Below, one piece after another: positions 1 through 8,083 of a stretch of 16,489 nucleotides of DNA; within the stretch, counting starts at the first letter, position 1, and each line of letters opens with the position of its first letter. The DNA lies in contig CAZPEV010000061.1 in assembly GCA_964585635.1 (NCBI GenBank), positions 1 to 16,489 on the forward strand, written 5' to 3'. The position numbers and the translations under genes were made by a program. The stretch is from CAZPEV01 sp964585635. Its GTDB lineage: Bacteria; Zixibacteria; MSB-5A5; GN15; JAAZOE01. The notes under the pieces were generated by a model. It did not search any database and was not told where the DNA came from. It worked only from the letters and a program-made list of their open reading frames with translations.

Positions 1-838
1 GGTCATCGGCGAGGTGGCGGCTTCCCGCAGCCTGGCGGCTGCTCCGATCTGCCAGGCCAACGGCGTTCCCATGGTGTCCAACGCCTCCACCAATCCGGAA
101 GTGACCAAGAAGGGGGACTATATCTTCCGCGTCTGCTATATCGATCCCTTTCAGGGGGATGTGATGGCGCGGTTTGTCTATAATTCCCTGGGTTTGCGGA
201 AGGTGGCCATTCTCAAGGACATCAAGAACGATTATAGCGTCGGGCTGGCGCAATACTTCGAGGAGACTTTTCTCGCCTTGGGCGGCACGGTCGTCGCGAC
301 GCAGGCGTACAGCGAAGGGGACATCGATTTCAAGGCCCAACTGACGGCCCTGAAGGGGGCCGAACCGGAGGCGGTCATCGTCCCGGGGTATTACACCGAG
401 GCGGCCTTGATCGTCAAGCAGGCGCGCGAATTAAACATGACCATGCCGTTTGTCGGCGGTGACGGCTGGGATTCGGCCAAGCTGATCGAGATCGGCGGCC
501 CGTCTATGAACAACACCTATTTCAGCACGGCTTATACCGCCGATGATCCCGATTCGGTAGTGCAGAACTTTGTCCGGAAATACACCGCGCTTTATAATGG
601 CAAGCCAGACGCCTTTGCGGCACTCGGTTACGACGCCGGGCTTATTTTGTTCGACGCCATTCGGCGGGCGGGCAGCGTTGAGGGGGCGAGTATCCGTGAC
701 GCGCTGAAGGCGACCCGGGATTTCCGGGGAGTGACTGGTACCATCACGATCGACCGCGACCGCAACGCCCGAAAACCGATCGTGGTCATCGCCGTCGTCG
801 ACGGCCGGATGACGTACAAGGAGACTATCCAGCCATAG
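1..838 (+). CDS. Branched-chain amino acid type ABC transporter substrate-binding protein (LivJ/LivK family), 5'-truncated by the window edge
   Basis: This is the C-terminal 278 residues of a periplasmic ligand-binding protein of the LivJ/LivK (Peripla_BP_6) family, which delivers branched-chain amino acids or related amides to the membrane complex encoded just downstream. The reading frame is open from base 2, and the first visible residues, VIGEVAASRSLAAAPICQ, are an internal stretch typical of the family, so the signal peptide and start lie upstream of the window. The GTG at 14 is not the start. Further family hallmarks are the NASTNPEVT segment, the FRVCYIDPFQGDVMA stretch, the inter-lobe region GGDGWDS and the C-terminal ALGYDAGLILFDAIRRAG helix. 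The stop is 19 bases before the permease gene, consistent with one operon. The family is clear; the actual ligand cannot be read from the sequence. Confidence 0.93.
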   Translation, partial: VIGEVAASRSLAAAPICQANGVPMVSNASTNPEVTKKGDYIFRVCYIDPFQGDVMARFVYNSLGLRKVAILKDIKNDYSVGLAQYFEETFLALGGTVVATQAYSEGDIDFKAQLTALKGAEPEAVIVPGYYTEAALIVKQARELNMTMPFVGGDGWDSAKLIEIGGPSMNNTYFSTAYTADDPDSVVQNFVRKYTALYNGKPDAFAALGYDAGLILFDAIRRAGSVEGASIRDALKATRDFRGVTGTITIDRDRNARKPIVVIAVVDGRMTYKETIQP

Positions 839-857
839 CCGGACCAGTGCCCAGGCC

Positions 858-1763
858 ATGAGCGAACTGCTCCAACAAATCATCAACGGTGTTTCCATGG
901 GCAGTATCTACGCGCTGATCGCCCTGGGATACACCATGGTCTACGGCATTCTTCGATTCATCAATTTCGCCCACGGCGACGTGTTCATGATCGGGGCTTT
1001 CGTCGGCTTCTATATGGCTCCGCTCCTGGCCCCGGTCGCCGCCGGCTCGGGCCTATTGACGGCCATTCTCGTGCTGCTGGTGGCCATGGCGGTCTGCGCC
1101 ATCCTGGGGGCGGCGATCGAACGCTTGGCCTACCGGCCGTTGCGGTCGCGTCCCAAGCTGACCATGCTCATCACCGCCATCGGGGTCTCGCTTTTTCTGG
1201 AGTACGGCGGCCAATTGGTGTTCGGCCCCGATCCCAAGCCGTTTCCCTCCCTGGTCCCGTCGACCATGATCGTCAATTCGAAGTACCTGGTGCTGAACTC
1301 CAATTCCCTGGTGGTCATCGGAACTGCGCTGGCCGTGATGCTGCTTCTGCGGTACGTCGTCTTCCGGACGCGGATGGGAACGGCCATGCGCGCGGTGTCG
1401 TTTGATCACCGCGCCGCCAGCCTGATGGGAATCAATATCGACTCCGTGATTTCGTTCACGTTTGCGCTGGGCTCGGGCCTGGCGGCGGCGGCCGCCATGC
1501 TGTATGCCACGGTTTACCCCAGCATCAATCCCCTGATGGGTTTATTTCCCGGGCTTAAGGCCTTCGTGGCGGCGGTGCTCGGCGGCATCGGCAACCTTTA
1601 TGGCGCCGCCCTGGGAGGGTTGATCATCGGCCTGCTGGAGACGCTGGTCACCGGCTATATCTCGCCGGTGTACCGTGACGCCATCTCTTTTGCCGTTCTC
1701 ATTCTTATCCTGCTCTTCAGACCGTCCGGTATTCTGGGCCGTCATGAGGCGGAGAAGGTATAG
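858..1763 (+). CDS. livH: Branched-chain amino acid ABC transporter permease LivH
   Basis: A 301-residue inner-membrane permease of the LivH family, one of the two membrane subunits of the high-affinity branched-chain amino acid importer. The N-terminus (NGVSMGSIYALIALGYTMVY, then INFAHGD at about residues 35-41) is the LivH signature. The C-terminal GGIGNLYGAALGG segment is the loop expected to contact the ATPases. Eight or so hydrophobic segments are visible and the length matches the family. The ATG at 858 is the only start that begins exactly at the conserved MSELLQQIINGVSMG. It has a weak ribosome binding site (CCAGG), so translation may depend on the upstream gene. livM follows six bases after the stop. 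Confidence 0.95.
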   Translation: MSELLQQIINGVSMGSIYALIALGYTMVYGILRFINFAHGDVFMIGAFVGFYMAPLLAPVAAGSGLLTAILVLLVAMAVCAILGAAIERLAYRPLRSRPKLTMLITAIGVSLFLEYGGQLVFGPDPKPFPSLVPSTMIVNSKYLVLNSNSLVVIGTALAVMLLLRYVVFRTRMGTAMRAVSFDHRAASLMGINIDSVISFTFALGSGLAAAAAMLYATVYPSINPLMGLFPGLKAFVAAVLGGIGNLYGAALGGLIIGLLETLVTGYISPVYRDAISFAVLILILLFRPSGILGRHEAEKV

Positions 1764-1769
1764 CGGCGT

Positions 1770-2747
1770 ATGACACGTCATCGCTCGAAACTATATCTGA
1801 TAGCGGCGCTGGCGGCAGCCGGCATCATGGCCCAGTTCGAGACCTCGATCGGACCCTATTATTACCAGATTATCATCTATATCGGAATCAACGTCGTGCT
1901 GGCCTCGAGCTTGAATTTGATCAATGGTTTCGCCGGGCAATTTTCGCTGGGCCATGCCGGATTCATGGCGTTGGGGGCCTATACCTCGGCCGTTATTACG
2001 TCGGCGATGCACTTGGCGCCCCAGACGATGGCGGCCTACCCGCTCTTTGCCTTGGCGCTGATCTGCGGCGGCCTGGTGGCCTCGTTCTTCGGCCTGTTGG
2101 TCGGGATTCCCAGCCTTCGACTGAAGGGCGATTATCTGGCCATCACCACGCTGGGCCTGGGGGAGATAATCCGCGTCATCATTCAGAGTCTCGATTTTCT
2201 CGGCGCCTCCCGCGGGTTCACCGGGATTGCCAAGCTGGCCGACTTCTTTTGGGTCTATGCCGCCGTGGCGGTGGTCGTGTTTACCATTGCCAACTTGGTC
2301 AACTCCACCTATGGCAAAGGATTTCTGGCGGTTCGCGACGATGAAATCGCCGCCGAGGCAGTCGGCGTGGACGCCACCCGATACAAGATCGTCGCCTTCG
2401 TCACGGGAGCTTTCTTTGCGGGAATCGCCGGCGGGTTGTACGCTCACTTTGTTACCTATATTAATCCTTCACAGTTTGGGTTCCTGCGATCGTTTGAAAT
2501 TGTCGTGATGGTGGTCGTCGGCGGCATGGGGAACATCGCCGGCGTGATTGTGGCCGCCGCCATCCTGACCATCCTGCCCGAGGCGTTGCGGGCGGTGGCC
2601 CAATATCGGATGGTGATCTACGCCCTGCTGCTGGTCGTGATCATGATCAGTCGGCCTCAGGGATTATTCGGACAGAGGCTCGACCTGAAACGGCTGGTGC
2701 GGCACCTGATGCGGCGGTCGACCCCCTCCCGGAAGGGGACGGCGTGA
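1770..2747 (+). CDS. livM: Branched-chain amino acid ABC transporter permease LivM
   Basis: A 325-residue inner-membrane permease that forms the transmembrane pore with LivH. The diagnostic LivM segment NLINGFAGQFSLGHAGFMAL lies at about residues 49-68. SLRLKGDYLAITTLGLGEIIRV follows near the middle, and the ATPase-contacting loop (VVVGGMGNIAGVIVAAAILT) near the C-terminus. The start follows the livH stop by six bases, with GGAGAAGG in the end of livH as a plausible ribosome binding site. The stop codon overlaps the GTG start of livG by four bases, which implies translational coupling. The basic tail after the last membrane helix (KRLVRHLMRRSTPSRKG) fits a cytoplasmic C-terminus. Confidence 0.95.
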   Translation: MTRHRSKLYLIAALAAAGIMAQFETSIGPYYYQIIIYIGINVVLASSLNLINGFAGQFSLGHAGFMALGAYTSAVITSAMHLAPQTMAAYPLFALALICGGLVASFFGLLVGIPSLRLKGDYLAITTLGLGEIIRVIIQSLDFLGASRGFTGIAKLADFFWVYAAVAVVVFTIANLVNSTYGKGFLAVRDDEIAAEAVGVDATRYKIVAFVTGAFFAGIAGGLYAHFVTYINPSQFGFLRSFEIVVMVVVGGMGNIAGVIVAAAILTILPEALRAVAQYRMVIYALLLVVIMISRPQGLFGQRLDLKRLVRHLMRRSTPSRKGTA

Positions 2748-3513
2748 CGCCGCTTCTGTCATTGCGCAGTTGCACCGTTCGCTTCGGCGGGCTGGTGGCG
2801 GTCGCCGAGCTTGACCTGGACCTTGAGCCGGATGCCCTGGTGGGATTGATCGGGCCGAACGGGGCCGGCAAGACCACTGTCTTTAACCTGATCACCGGCA
2901 TATACCAACCGGCCTCGGGGCAGGTCCATTTTGACGGTCATGATATCGCCGGCCTGAGGCCTCCCCGCATTGCCCAGCGGGGAATCGCCCGCACCTTTCA
3001 GAATATCCGCCTATTCCCATCGCTGACCGTGTACGAAACGGTTCAGGTGGCGCTCCAGAAGACGATCACCTACGGCTTCGGCCGGGCGGTGGTGCAGCCG
3101 GGGAGCTATTATCGCGAAGAGCAAGCCATCCATGACGCCATCATGGAGGTGCTGGAGTTTTTCAACCTGGCGCACGTCCGTGATGAATTGGCGACCGCGC
3201 TGCCGTATGGAGATCAACGGCGCGTGGAAATCGTCCGGGCGCTGGCGACCCGGCCGCGGCTTCTGCTCCTGGATGAACCGGCGGCCGGAATGAATCCCTC
3301 GGAGAAACGGGCTTTGATGGAACTGATCGGCTCAGCCAAGGAGCGCTACGGTTGTGCGGTGCTGCTGATCGAGCACGACATGAGCGTGGTCATGGGAATC
3401 TGCCGTCGCATAGCAGTACTGGATTACGGCGTCAAGATCGCCGAAGGGGCGCCACAAGAGATACAACGCGACCCCAGAGTCATTGAGGCCTATCTGGGCG
3501 AGCCGGTGCAGCC

Positions 3514-3517
<4 letters not shown>
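2744..3517 (+). CDS. livG: Branched-chain amino acid ABC transporter ATP-binding protein LivG
   Basis: A 257-residue cytoplasmic ATPase that powers the importer together with LivF. Walker A GPNGAGKTT is at 37-45, the Q-loop glutamine at 86, the LivG-type signature LPYGDQRR at 153-160, Walker B LLLLDEP at 173-179 and the H-loop histidine at 211. The insertion between the Q-loop and the signature, rich in aromatic residues and containing SYYREEQ, and the C-terminal EAYLGE are also typical. It starts at a GTG that overlaps the livM stop (GTGA), preceded by GGAAGGGG at 2731-2738 at good spacing. Its own stop overlaps the livF start. All catalytic motifs look intact. Confidence 0.96.
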
Positions 3518-4227
<710 letters not shown>

Positions 4228-4391
4228 ACCCGACGCTGCCGGCCTTATGCGGAACCGCTTGCGGCGAGTCCCGTCCTCCGTCAGGGGATCGCCAACTCTT
4301 CGGTCACGTCGGTTGCACCTGAAAAGAGATATCCCCGCGGCGGTCGTTTGGATCAAGGCAGACGAGGTGATGATCGGGTTGCATGACGGCG

Positions 4392-5981
4392 TTACCGCGA
4401 GCGTAATTCGCTTCCATGCGCGGCGGCAAGATCCCCGATTCCAGAAAGAACGGCGTCGAGTTTCTTCGTGTGGCGCGAATGAAAATCGTTGATCTCCGAC
4501 TTTATGGACGCCAGGGCCTCCGGGTCATAATCAGCCGCAGGGGCTCGCTCAAAGACGTCGCCCATCCGTCCCAGCGTGTCGAGCATGAAATGGTTACTCG
4601 CGTCGACGATCATTCTCGTCTCTTCGCGAAGCCGGTCAAATTCGGGATCGGCGGGGAGGTACTTCCGATATATGGCCAGATGATATCGCGTCCATCGCTG
4701 CATATTGAGTAGTCCGTCGCGGCTCATTATCCATTCGTAGAAGGACTTGCTGACAAAGGCAAAGAGGTGGTCGAGAGATTCGTCCAGGAAATCATAATCG
4801 ATAAACCCGGCCTTTCCTTTCAGGCGGCCCGCCTTCGCCATCTCCTGCTCGACCTGAGTGCCCGCATAGGGGAGCATCTTGCAGAAATTGATGGGCATAA
4901 ATCCGTCGCGGCAGACCTGGTCGAGGAATTTCAGGTTATTGCGCACCGACTCATACGTGCTTGAGGGATCAAACAGCATGAAGCCATAGTCGGCGTCGAT
5001 ATCGAGCCGTTTCAGGGTATCGACGGCGGTCAAATTATCGCGCACCGTCGCCCGCTTGTTCATGAGACGCAGGCCTTCATCGGTGCCCGATTCGATGCCC
5101 AGATAAACCAAGAACAAGCCGTGCGATCGCAGCAGCGCAAATAGATCCTCATCGACCTCGTCGGGCCGGCAATTGATTTTAAACAGCGTCGTATCGGCCA
5201 GGCCTTTCGCCCGGAGATGATCGCAGAACTCCGCCGTCCAATCGCGACCGATGTTGCCCGCGACGGGAAAATCGTCGTCCTGAAACATAAAGACCGAGGC
5301 GTCCATCTGCTGGTGGAGGAGCTCCATTTCGAGCGTCACCATCCCCGGGCGCCGCAATCGTTTTATCTTTCCCGGCGGGCAGGAATAAAACCTGCGAATG
5401 CTGCAGTACGAACAGTTATGGGCGCATCCCCGACCGGCCAGGAGGGTTGCGTATTTCCTGCCGAGGGCATATTCCCTAAGCGACGTTCGGGCCGGGGTTG
5501 GAAAATTGTCAAGATCATCCTCCAGGGGACGGAGCGGATTGGCGGTCGCCGACCCGTTCTGCCGATATGCAACGCCGGTAATTTGTCGCCAATCGCCGCC
5601 GGCGTCCAGGGCCTGCACCAACTCGAGAAACGTATATTCCCCCTCGAACAGGACGACCGAATCGAGCTGAGGGATGTAGTCCAGGAGTTCGGCATAGCGG
5701 AGGCTGGGGTAATGCCCGCCGGCACAGAAATGGCAACCGACTTGCTGGTCACGGAGATATTCGATCAGATCACGAAACTCTGAAATATTGTATTGAAAGA
5801 TGATTGAAAAACCCACCACCAACGGATCATGTTCCCGGATTTTTTCCAGAATGAATTCACGTCCCAGGCGGAAGTCGATTACTTTGATGGCGTAGCCGGC
5901 CTCTCTCACGACCGAAGCCAGATAGCCCACGCCGAGGTTATCCTGCTCCTGAAACGCCACAAAAAATATGGGACGATGCAT
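4392..5981 (-). CDS. B12-binding domain radical SAM protein (class B type)
   Basis: A 529-residue protein with an N-terminal cobalamin-binding fold (about 1-150, including EQDNLGVGYLASVVREAGY and the AGGHYPSLRYAE loop) and a radical SAM core. The [4Fe-4S] cluster motif CAHNCSYC has cysteines at 186, 190 and 193. YLGIESGTDEGLRLMNKR near 293-310 is typical of the B12-radical SAM (BchE/P-methylase-like) superfamily. A helical C-terminal domain of about 130 residues follows. There is no DxHxxG motif, as is usual for this class. Members methylate or rearrange unactivated carbons in lipids, cofactors or peptides; the substrate here cannot be told. The start is set by AAAGGA at 5987-5992, spaced five bases from the ATG ending at 5981; another ATG lies immediately upstream (5984). 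A GTG at 6107 would add a 42-residue low-complexity extension and overlap the upstream gene, which is less likely. Confidence 0.9.
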   Translation of the reverse strand: MHRPIFFVAFQEQDNLGVGYLASVVREAGYAIKVIDFRLGREFILEKIREHDPLVVGFSIIFQYNISEFRDLIEYLRDQQVGCHFCAGGHYPSLRYAELLDYIPQLDSVVLFEGEYTFLELVQALDAGGDWRQITGVAYRQNGSATANPLRPLEDDLDNFPTPARTSLREYALGRKYATLLAGRGCAHNCSYCSIRRFYSCPPGKIKRLRRPGMVTLEMELLHQQMDASVFMFQDDDFPVAGNIGRDWTAEFCDHLRAKGLADTTLFKINCRPDEVDEDLFALLRSHGLFLVYLGIESGTDEGLRLMNKRATVRDNLTAVDTLKRLDIDADYGFMLFDPSSTYESVRNNLKFLDQVCRDGFMPINFCKMLPYAGTQVEQEMAKAGRLKGKAGFIDYDFLDESLDHLFAFVSKSFYEWIMSRDGLLNMQRWTRYHLAIYRKYLPADPEFDRLREETRMIVDASNHFMLDTLGRMGDVFERAPAADYDPEALASIKSEINDFHSRHTKKLDAVLSGIGDLAAAHGSELRSR

Positions 5982-5986
5982 CATGA

Positions 5987-5992
5987 TCCTTT
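5987..5992 (-). promoter_or_regulatory. Ribosome binding site deciding the radical SAM start
   Basis: AAAGGA on the minus strand lies five bases before the ATG at 5981 and only two before the ATG at 5984. It favours the second of two adjacent ATGs and argues against the in-frame GTG at 6107. Confidence 0.6.
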
Positions 5993-6103
5993 CTTCAGGT
6001 ATGGGAGAGCTGTGGGTCGGTGATTCAAACGTTCTGTTGCTGCGACAAAGTCGTGCCCGTGCATGAGGTGACCGGCGGCTGAGAGCCGTTTGCCGCCTCC
6101 GGC

Positions 6104-6340
6104 TCACCTTCCTGTGGCACCTGCCATTTCCTCAAACATCTTGGCCTTCAGCTCCATCATTTTGCCCTCGAGTTTCGCCGCCTCGGCCAGGTATTTCATC
6201 CGAGCGCGTATGATGGTACGCAACTCATCATCTTTGAAGCGCAGCAGGATTCCCGGGTCGATCTTCCACTCCGGATGGATATGCAAAAGATCAGCTTCCA
6301 TACCGGTCAGCGGATTCAATTTCATATTCTTGTCATTCAT
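6104..6340 (-). CDS. Small helical protein of unknown function upstream of the radical SAM gene
   Basis: A 78-residue protein that I do not recognise. It starts at an ATG preceded by a perfect AGGAGG (6345-6350). An in-frame ATG 12 codons upstream lacks such a site. The first half (LNPLTGMEADLLHIHPEWKI) is extended and contains a His-Ile-His pair. The second half, from about residue 33, is a continuous charged helix (DELRTIIRARMKYLAEAAKL onward) with heptad-like hydrophobic spacing, so a short coiled coil or helical hairpin is likely. There are no cysteines, no signal peptide and no membrane segment. It is the first gene of a minus-strand unit with its own promoter and lies 120 bases before the radical SAM start. 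A role as partner, regulator or substrate of that enzyme is possible, but only by position. Confidence 0.7.
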   Translation of the reverse strand: MNDKNMKLNPLTGMEADLLHIHPEWKIDPGILLRFKDDELRTIIRARMKYLAEAAKLEGKMMELKAKMFEEMAGATGR

Positions 6341-6344
6341 ATGG

Positions 6345-6350
6345 CCTCCT
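6345..6350 (-). promoter_or_regulatory. Strong ribosome binding site of the 78-aa gene
   Basis: A perfect AGGAGG on the minus strand, four bases before the ATG at 6340. This is the main evidence that the short gene is translated and starts there. Confidence 0.7.
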
Positions 6351-6397
6351 TCGCAAGACGCCACAGCCCGATCCACATACCCGAATTAGTATCCAAT

Positions 6398-6425
6398 ATT
6401 TAATATTCCTCCGCCGGGCTGTCAA
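6398..6425 (-). promoter_or_regulatory. Sigma70-like promoter for the small protein / radical SAM unit
   Basis: A consensus -35 box TTGACA (6420-6425) is followed after 16 bases by TTAAAT (6398-6403), four of six matches to the -10 consensus. Predicted transcription would begin near 6390, giving a leader of about 50 bases. Two AATATT units separated by one base (6395-6407) overlap the -10 region and could be an operator, but that is only a guess. Confidence 0.5.
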
Positions 6426-6904
6426 TGAAAATCTTTTGCGCCGGGAGCGTACCGTTGGGATCGGCATTATACCGCGGGCCGTTCCCAAACTCACTCCACT
6501 TGCCCCCCACTGGTGCCAAACCCGTTCGGATGCCTTTCACCACGACATTAACGGTAAACGCGTTCGGCTCTCAGGCTCCTATCTGATTGTGTGGCATTTG
6601 AATGGCATTTACCAAAGCATTTTCGCAGGCGCCCCAGAAATTGGGTTCGTCTTATGCATGCAACCCATTTTTGCCAAATCGTTTCTGCGGCCGGGCCGGG
6701 TCTCCCGTCTCCGAGCATTGGCGTCCCGCTCATATCCCGCCACGCTACGGTATCATGGTCTTATTGGCGCAAATAACCAAGCCATTCCAGGTGCGAAGGG
6801 CGGAATCAGCCCGATCGCCGGCTCCGATTATTTTGAGAGCGATATACGCGCAGAGGCCCCGTATATCCATTGAAATGGCACAGGAACGGAGAAAGGAGTT
6901 ACGG
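6426..6904. other. Intergenic region between divergent genes, with a protein-like remnant on the minus strand
   Basis: No intact gene is supported here. On the minus strand one frame reads as coherent protein-like sequence in pieces. The piece at 6403-6570 has 56 codons and contains KWSEFGNGPRYNADPNGT. It is preceded after a TGA (6571-6573) by 26 codons at 6574-6651 containing NFWGACENALVNAIQMPHNQ, and before that by a TAA at 6652-6654. This may be the decayed end of a gene. A plus-strand open frame at 6436-6873 shows no start signal, domain or recognisable composition. The right end holds the ribosome binding site of the hydrolase gene. Confidence 0.4.
6893..6898 (+). promoter_or_regulatory. 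Ribosome binding site deciding the hydrolase start
   Basis: AAGGAG six bases before the ATG at 6905. It fixes the start directly in front of a signal peptide, although the frame is open for another 303 bases upstream. Confidence 0.75.
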
Positions 6905-7684
6905 ATGAAACTGGTGATGATTTTGTTTCTGGCGCCGGTGCTTTTCGGCATGACGCGGGCCGCGGTGATCACGAAAACGGTTGAATACAAGGATGGCCCG
7001 ACCACCCTCGAAGGATTTGTTGCCTACGACGATTCCTTTCAGGGTCGGCGCCCCGGGGTGCTGGTCGTGCATGAATGGACCGGCTTGGGCGATTACGTCA
7101 AAGGCCGCGCCGAGCAATTGGCCCGACTTGGTTATGTTGCCTTGGCCGTGGATATATACGGTCAAGGGATTCGTCCGAAAAACGCCGATGAGGCGGCTGC
7201 GCAGGCGGGCATCTATCGCAAAGATCGGGCTCTGATGCGCCGTCGAATCACGGCGGGCCTGGAATTCCTCAAGACCAATGAATTGGTCGACACCGGTCGC
7301 ATTGCCGCCCTGGGGTACTGTTTCGGCGGGGGAGTCGCGCTGGAGTTGGCGCGCAGCGGCGCCGCCATCTCCGGGGTGATCAGCTTCCACGGAAACCTTG
7401 ATACTCCCCATCCTGAGGACGCCCGGAATATCAAGGGCAAAGTGCTGGTGCTTCACGGGGCCGATGACCCCTATGTCCCGGCCGACCAGGTGACCGCCTT
7501 CGAGAAAGAGATGCGTGACGCCAAAGTTGATTGGCAACTGATAAAATACGGTGGCGCCGTGCACGGCTTCACCAACCCGGCCTCCGGTGACGACCCCTCC
7601 AAAGGGGCGGCCTATAACGCTTCCGCCGACCGTCGGTCATGGGAGGCCATGAAGCAGTTCTTGGCGGAGATATTCGGGCAATAG
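6905..7684 (+). CDS. Exported dienelactone hydrolase family protein
   Basis: A 259-residue alpha/beta hydrolase of the dienelactone hydrolase (DLH) family. The cysteine nucleophile sits in GYCFGGG (Cys139), with Asp188 in GADDPYVP and His220 in AVHGFT, giving the Cys-Asp-His triad of the family. VLVVHEWTGLGDYVKGRAEQ forms the first strand and active-site loop. Residues 1-20 (MKLVMILFLAPVLFGMTRAA) are a signal peptide, so the enzyme acts outside the cytoplasm. This is common for the DLH-like proteins of many Gram-negatives and unlike the soluble enzyme of chloroaromatic degradation. The substrate is unknown: carboxylic esters or lactones are expected from the family. The ATG follows AAGGAG by six bases. 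It appears to be transcribed alone, with a strong hairpin about 22 bases after the stop. Confidence 0.9.
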   Translation: MKLVMILFLAPVLFGMTRAAVITKTVEYKDGPTTLEGFVAYDDSFQGRRPGVLVVHEWTGLGDYVKGRAEQLARLGYVALAVDIYGQGIRPKNADEAAAQAGIYRKDRALMRRRITAGLEFLKTNELVDTGRIAALGYCFGGGVALELARSGAAISGVISFHGNLDTPHPEDARNIKGKVLVLHGADDPYVPADQVTAFEKEMRDAKVDWQLIKYGGAVHGFTNPASGDDPSKGAAYNASADRRSWEAMKQFLAEIFGQ

Positions 7685-7706
7685 GAGGGCGATGTAAGGG
7701 GTTGTC

Positions 7707-7729
7707 GTGACGCCGGACGCCGGCGTCGC
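7707..7729 (+). terminator. Strong hairpin after the hydrolase gene, terminator-like without T-run
   Basis: GTGACGCCGG and CCGGCGTCGC form a ten-pair stem (one G-T pair) around an ACG loop, starting 22 bases after the hydrolase stop. No T-run follows, so it may be a transcript-stabilising or weak terminator structure and not a classic intrinsic terminator. Its right arm overlaps the tRNA-derived fragment. Confidence 0.45.
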
Positions 7730-7745
7730 CAAGAGGATTCGAACC
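7722..7745 (-). repeat. Fragment of the tRNA-Glu 3' end (candidate attachment-site copy)
   Basis: These 24 bases match 15196-15219, the 3' end of the intact tRNA-Glu gene from the discriminator/CC end through the T-loop, with 22 identities, no gaps and the same orientation. The mismatches are at 7728 and 7734. The rest of a tRNA (anticodon and D arms) is absent. A partial tRNA 3' end in direct orientation on the 3' side of an intact copy is the usual scar of site-specific integration into a tRNA gene. Confidence 0.6.
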
Positions 7746-8069
7746 GTAAAGGTAGATTCTGCGATCCCCATAGTGGTCTTGATCGGGTCAAAACGGAAAT
7801 CTGGTTGATCGCCTGCGCTATTTCGTCGCCCTATCCCTCGGGAAGACTTCTGAGCTTTGGAGTAAAATGGCGGCATTGATCGCCGTAATTCTTTTGGCGA
7901 CGGCCGGTCGGCGGTGCTCGACGATTGATGCGGGACGATGAGGGTTGCCTTTACCGTTTGCCTAAGCTTCTTAGGGAGCCGTCTTCGCGAGGCACTCACA
8001 TTTTTTTATCAATTTACCAGGAAAGCCAAGACGTATTATTTATGACTAGGTTCGATGGAACTGTGATCT

Positions 8070-8076
8070 GGAGGGG
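8070..8076 (+). promoter_or_regulatory. Ribosome binding site for the possible small gene
   Basis: GGAGGGG seven bases before the GTG at 8084. It is the best ribosome binding site in the gap upstream of the efflux genes and supports reading the small frame from there. Confidence 0.4.
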
Positions 8077-8083
8077 TGTACCG

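Larger units (their letters stand above)
7685..8083. other. Intergenic region with hairpin and tRNA-derived fragment, no convincing gene
   Basis: Nearly 400 bases without a supported gene. It contains a strong hairpin (7707-7729), a copy of the 3' end of tRNA-Glu (7722-7745) and a short inverted repeat CCTAAG/CTTAGG (7961-7975). A 24-codon open frame at 7867-7941 starts after GGAG and reads MAALIAVILLATAGRRCSTI, resembling the beginning of a signal peptide. It could be the stub of a lost exported gene but is too short to call. No good promoter for the efflux genes was found here. Confidence 0.5.

Noticed and set aside
1791..2447. 218-codon frame antisense to livM
   Set aside because: Shadow frame of a hydrophobic protein gene; the product has no recognisable features.
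6436..6873. 145-codon open frame on the plus strand
   Set aside because: No ribosome binding site at its start, no domain, and amino-acid composition unlike a protein. It lies opposite the stop-interrupted protein-like frame and is probably open by chance.
6602..6904. Upstream extension of the hydrolase frame
   Set aside because: The ATG at 6905 has AAGGAG at ideal spacing and begins a signal peptide. The extension would bury that signal peptide and has no family similarity.
7961..7975. Inverted repeat CCTAAG/CTTAGG as a terminator
   Set aside because: The stem is only six pairs, no T-run follows, and no gene ends just before it.
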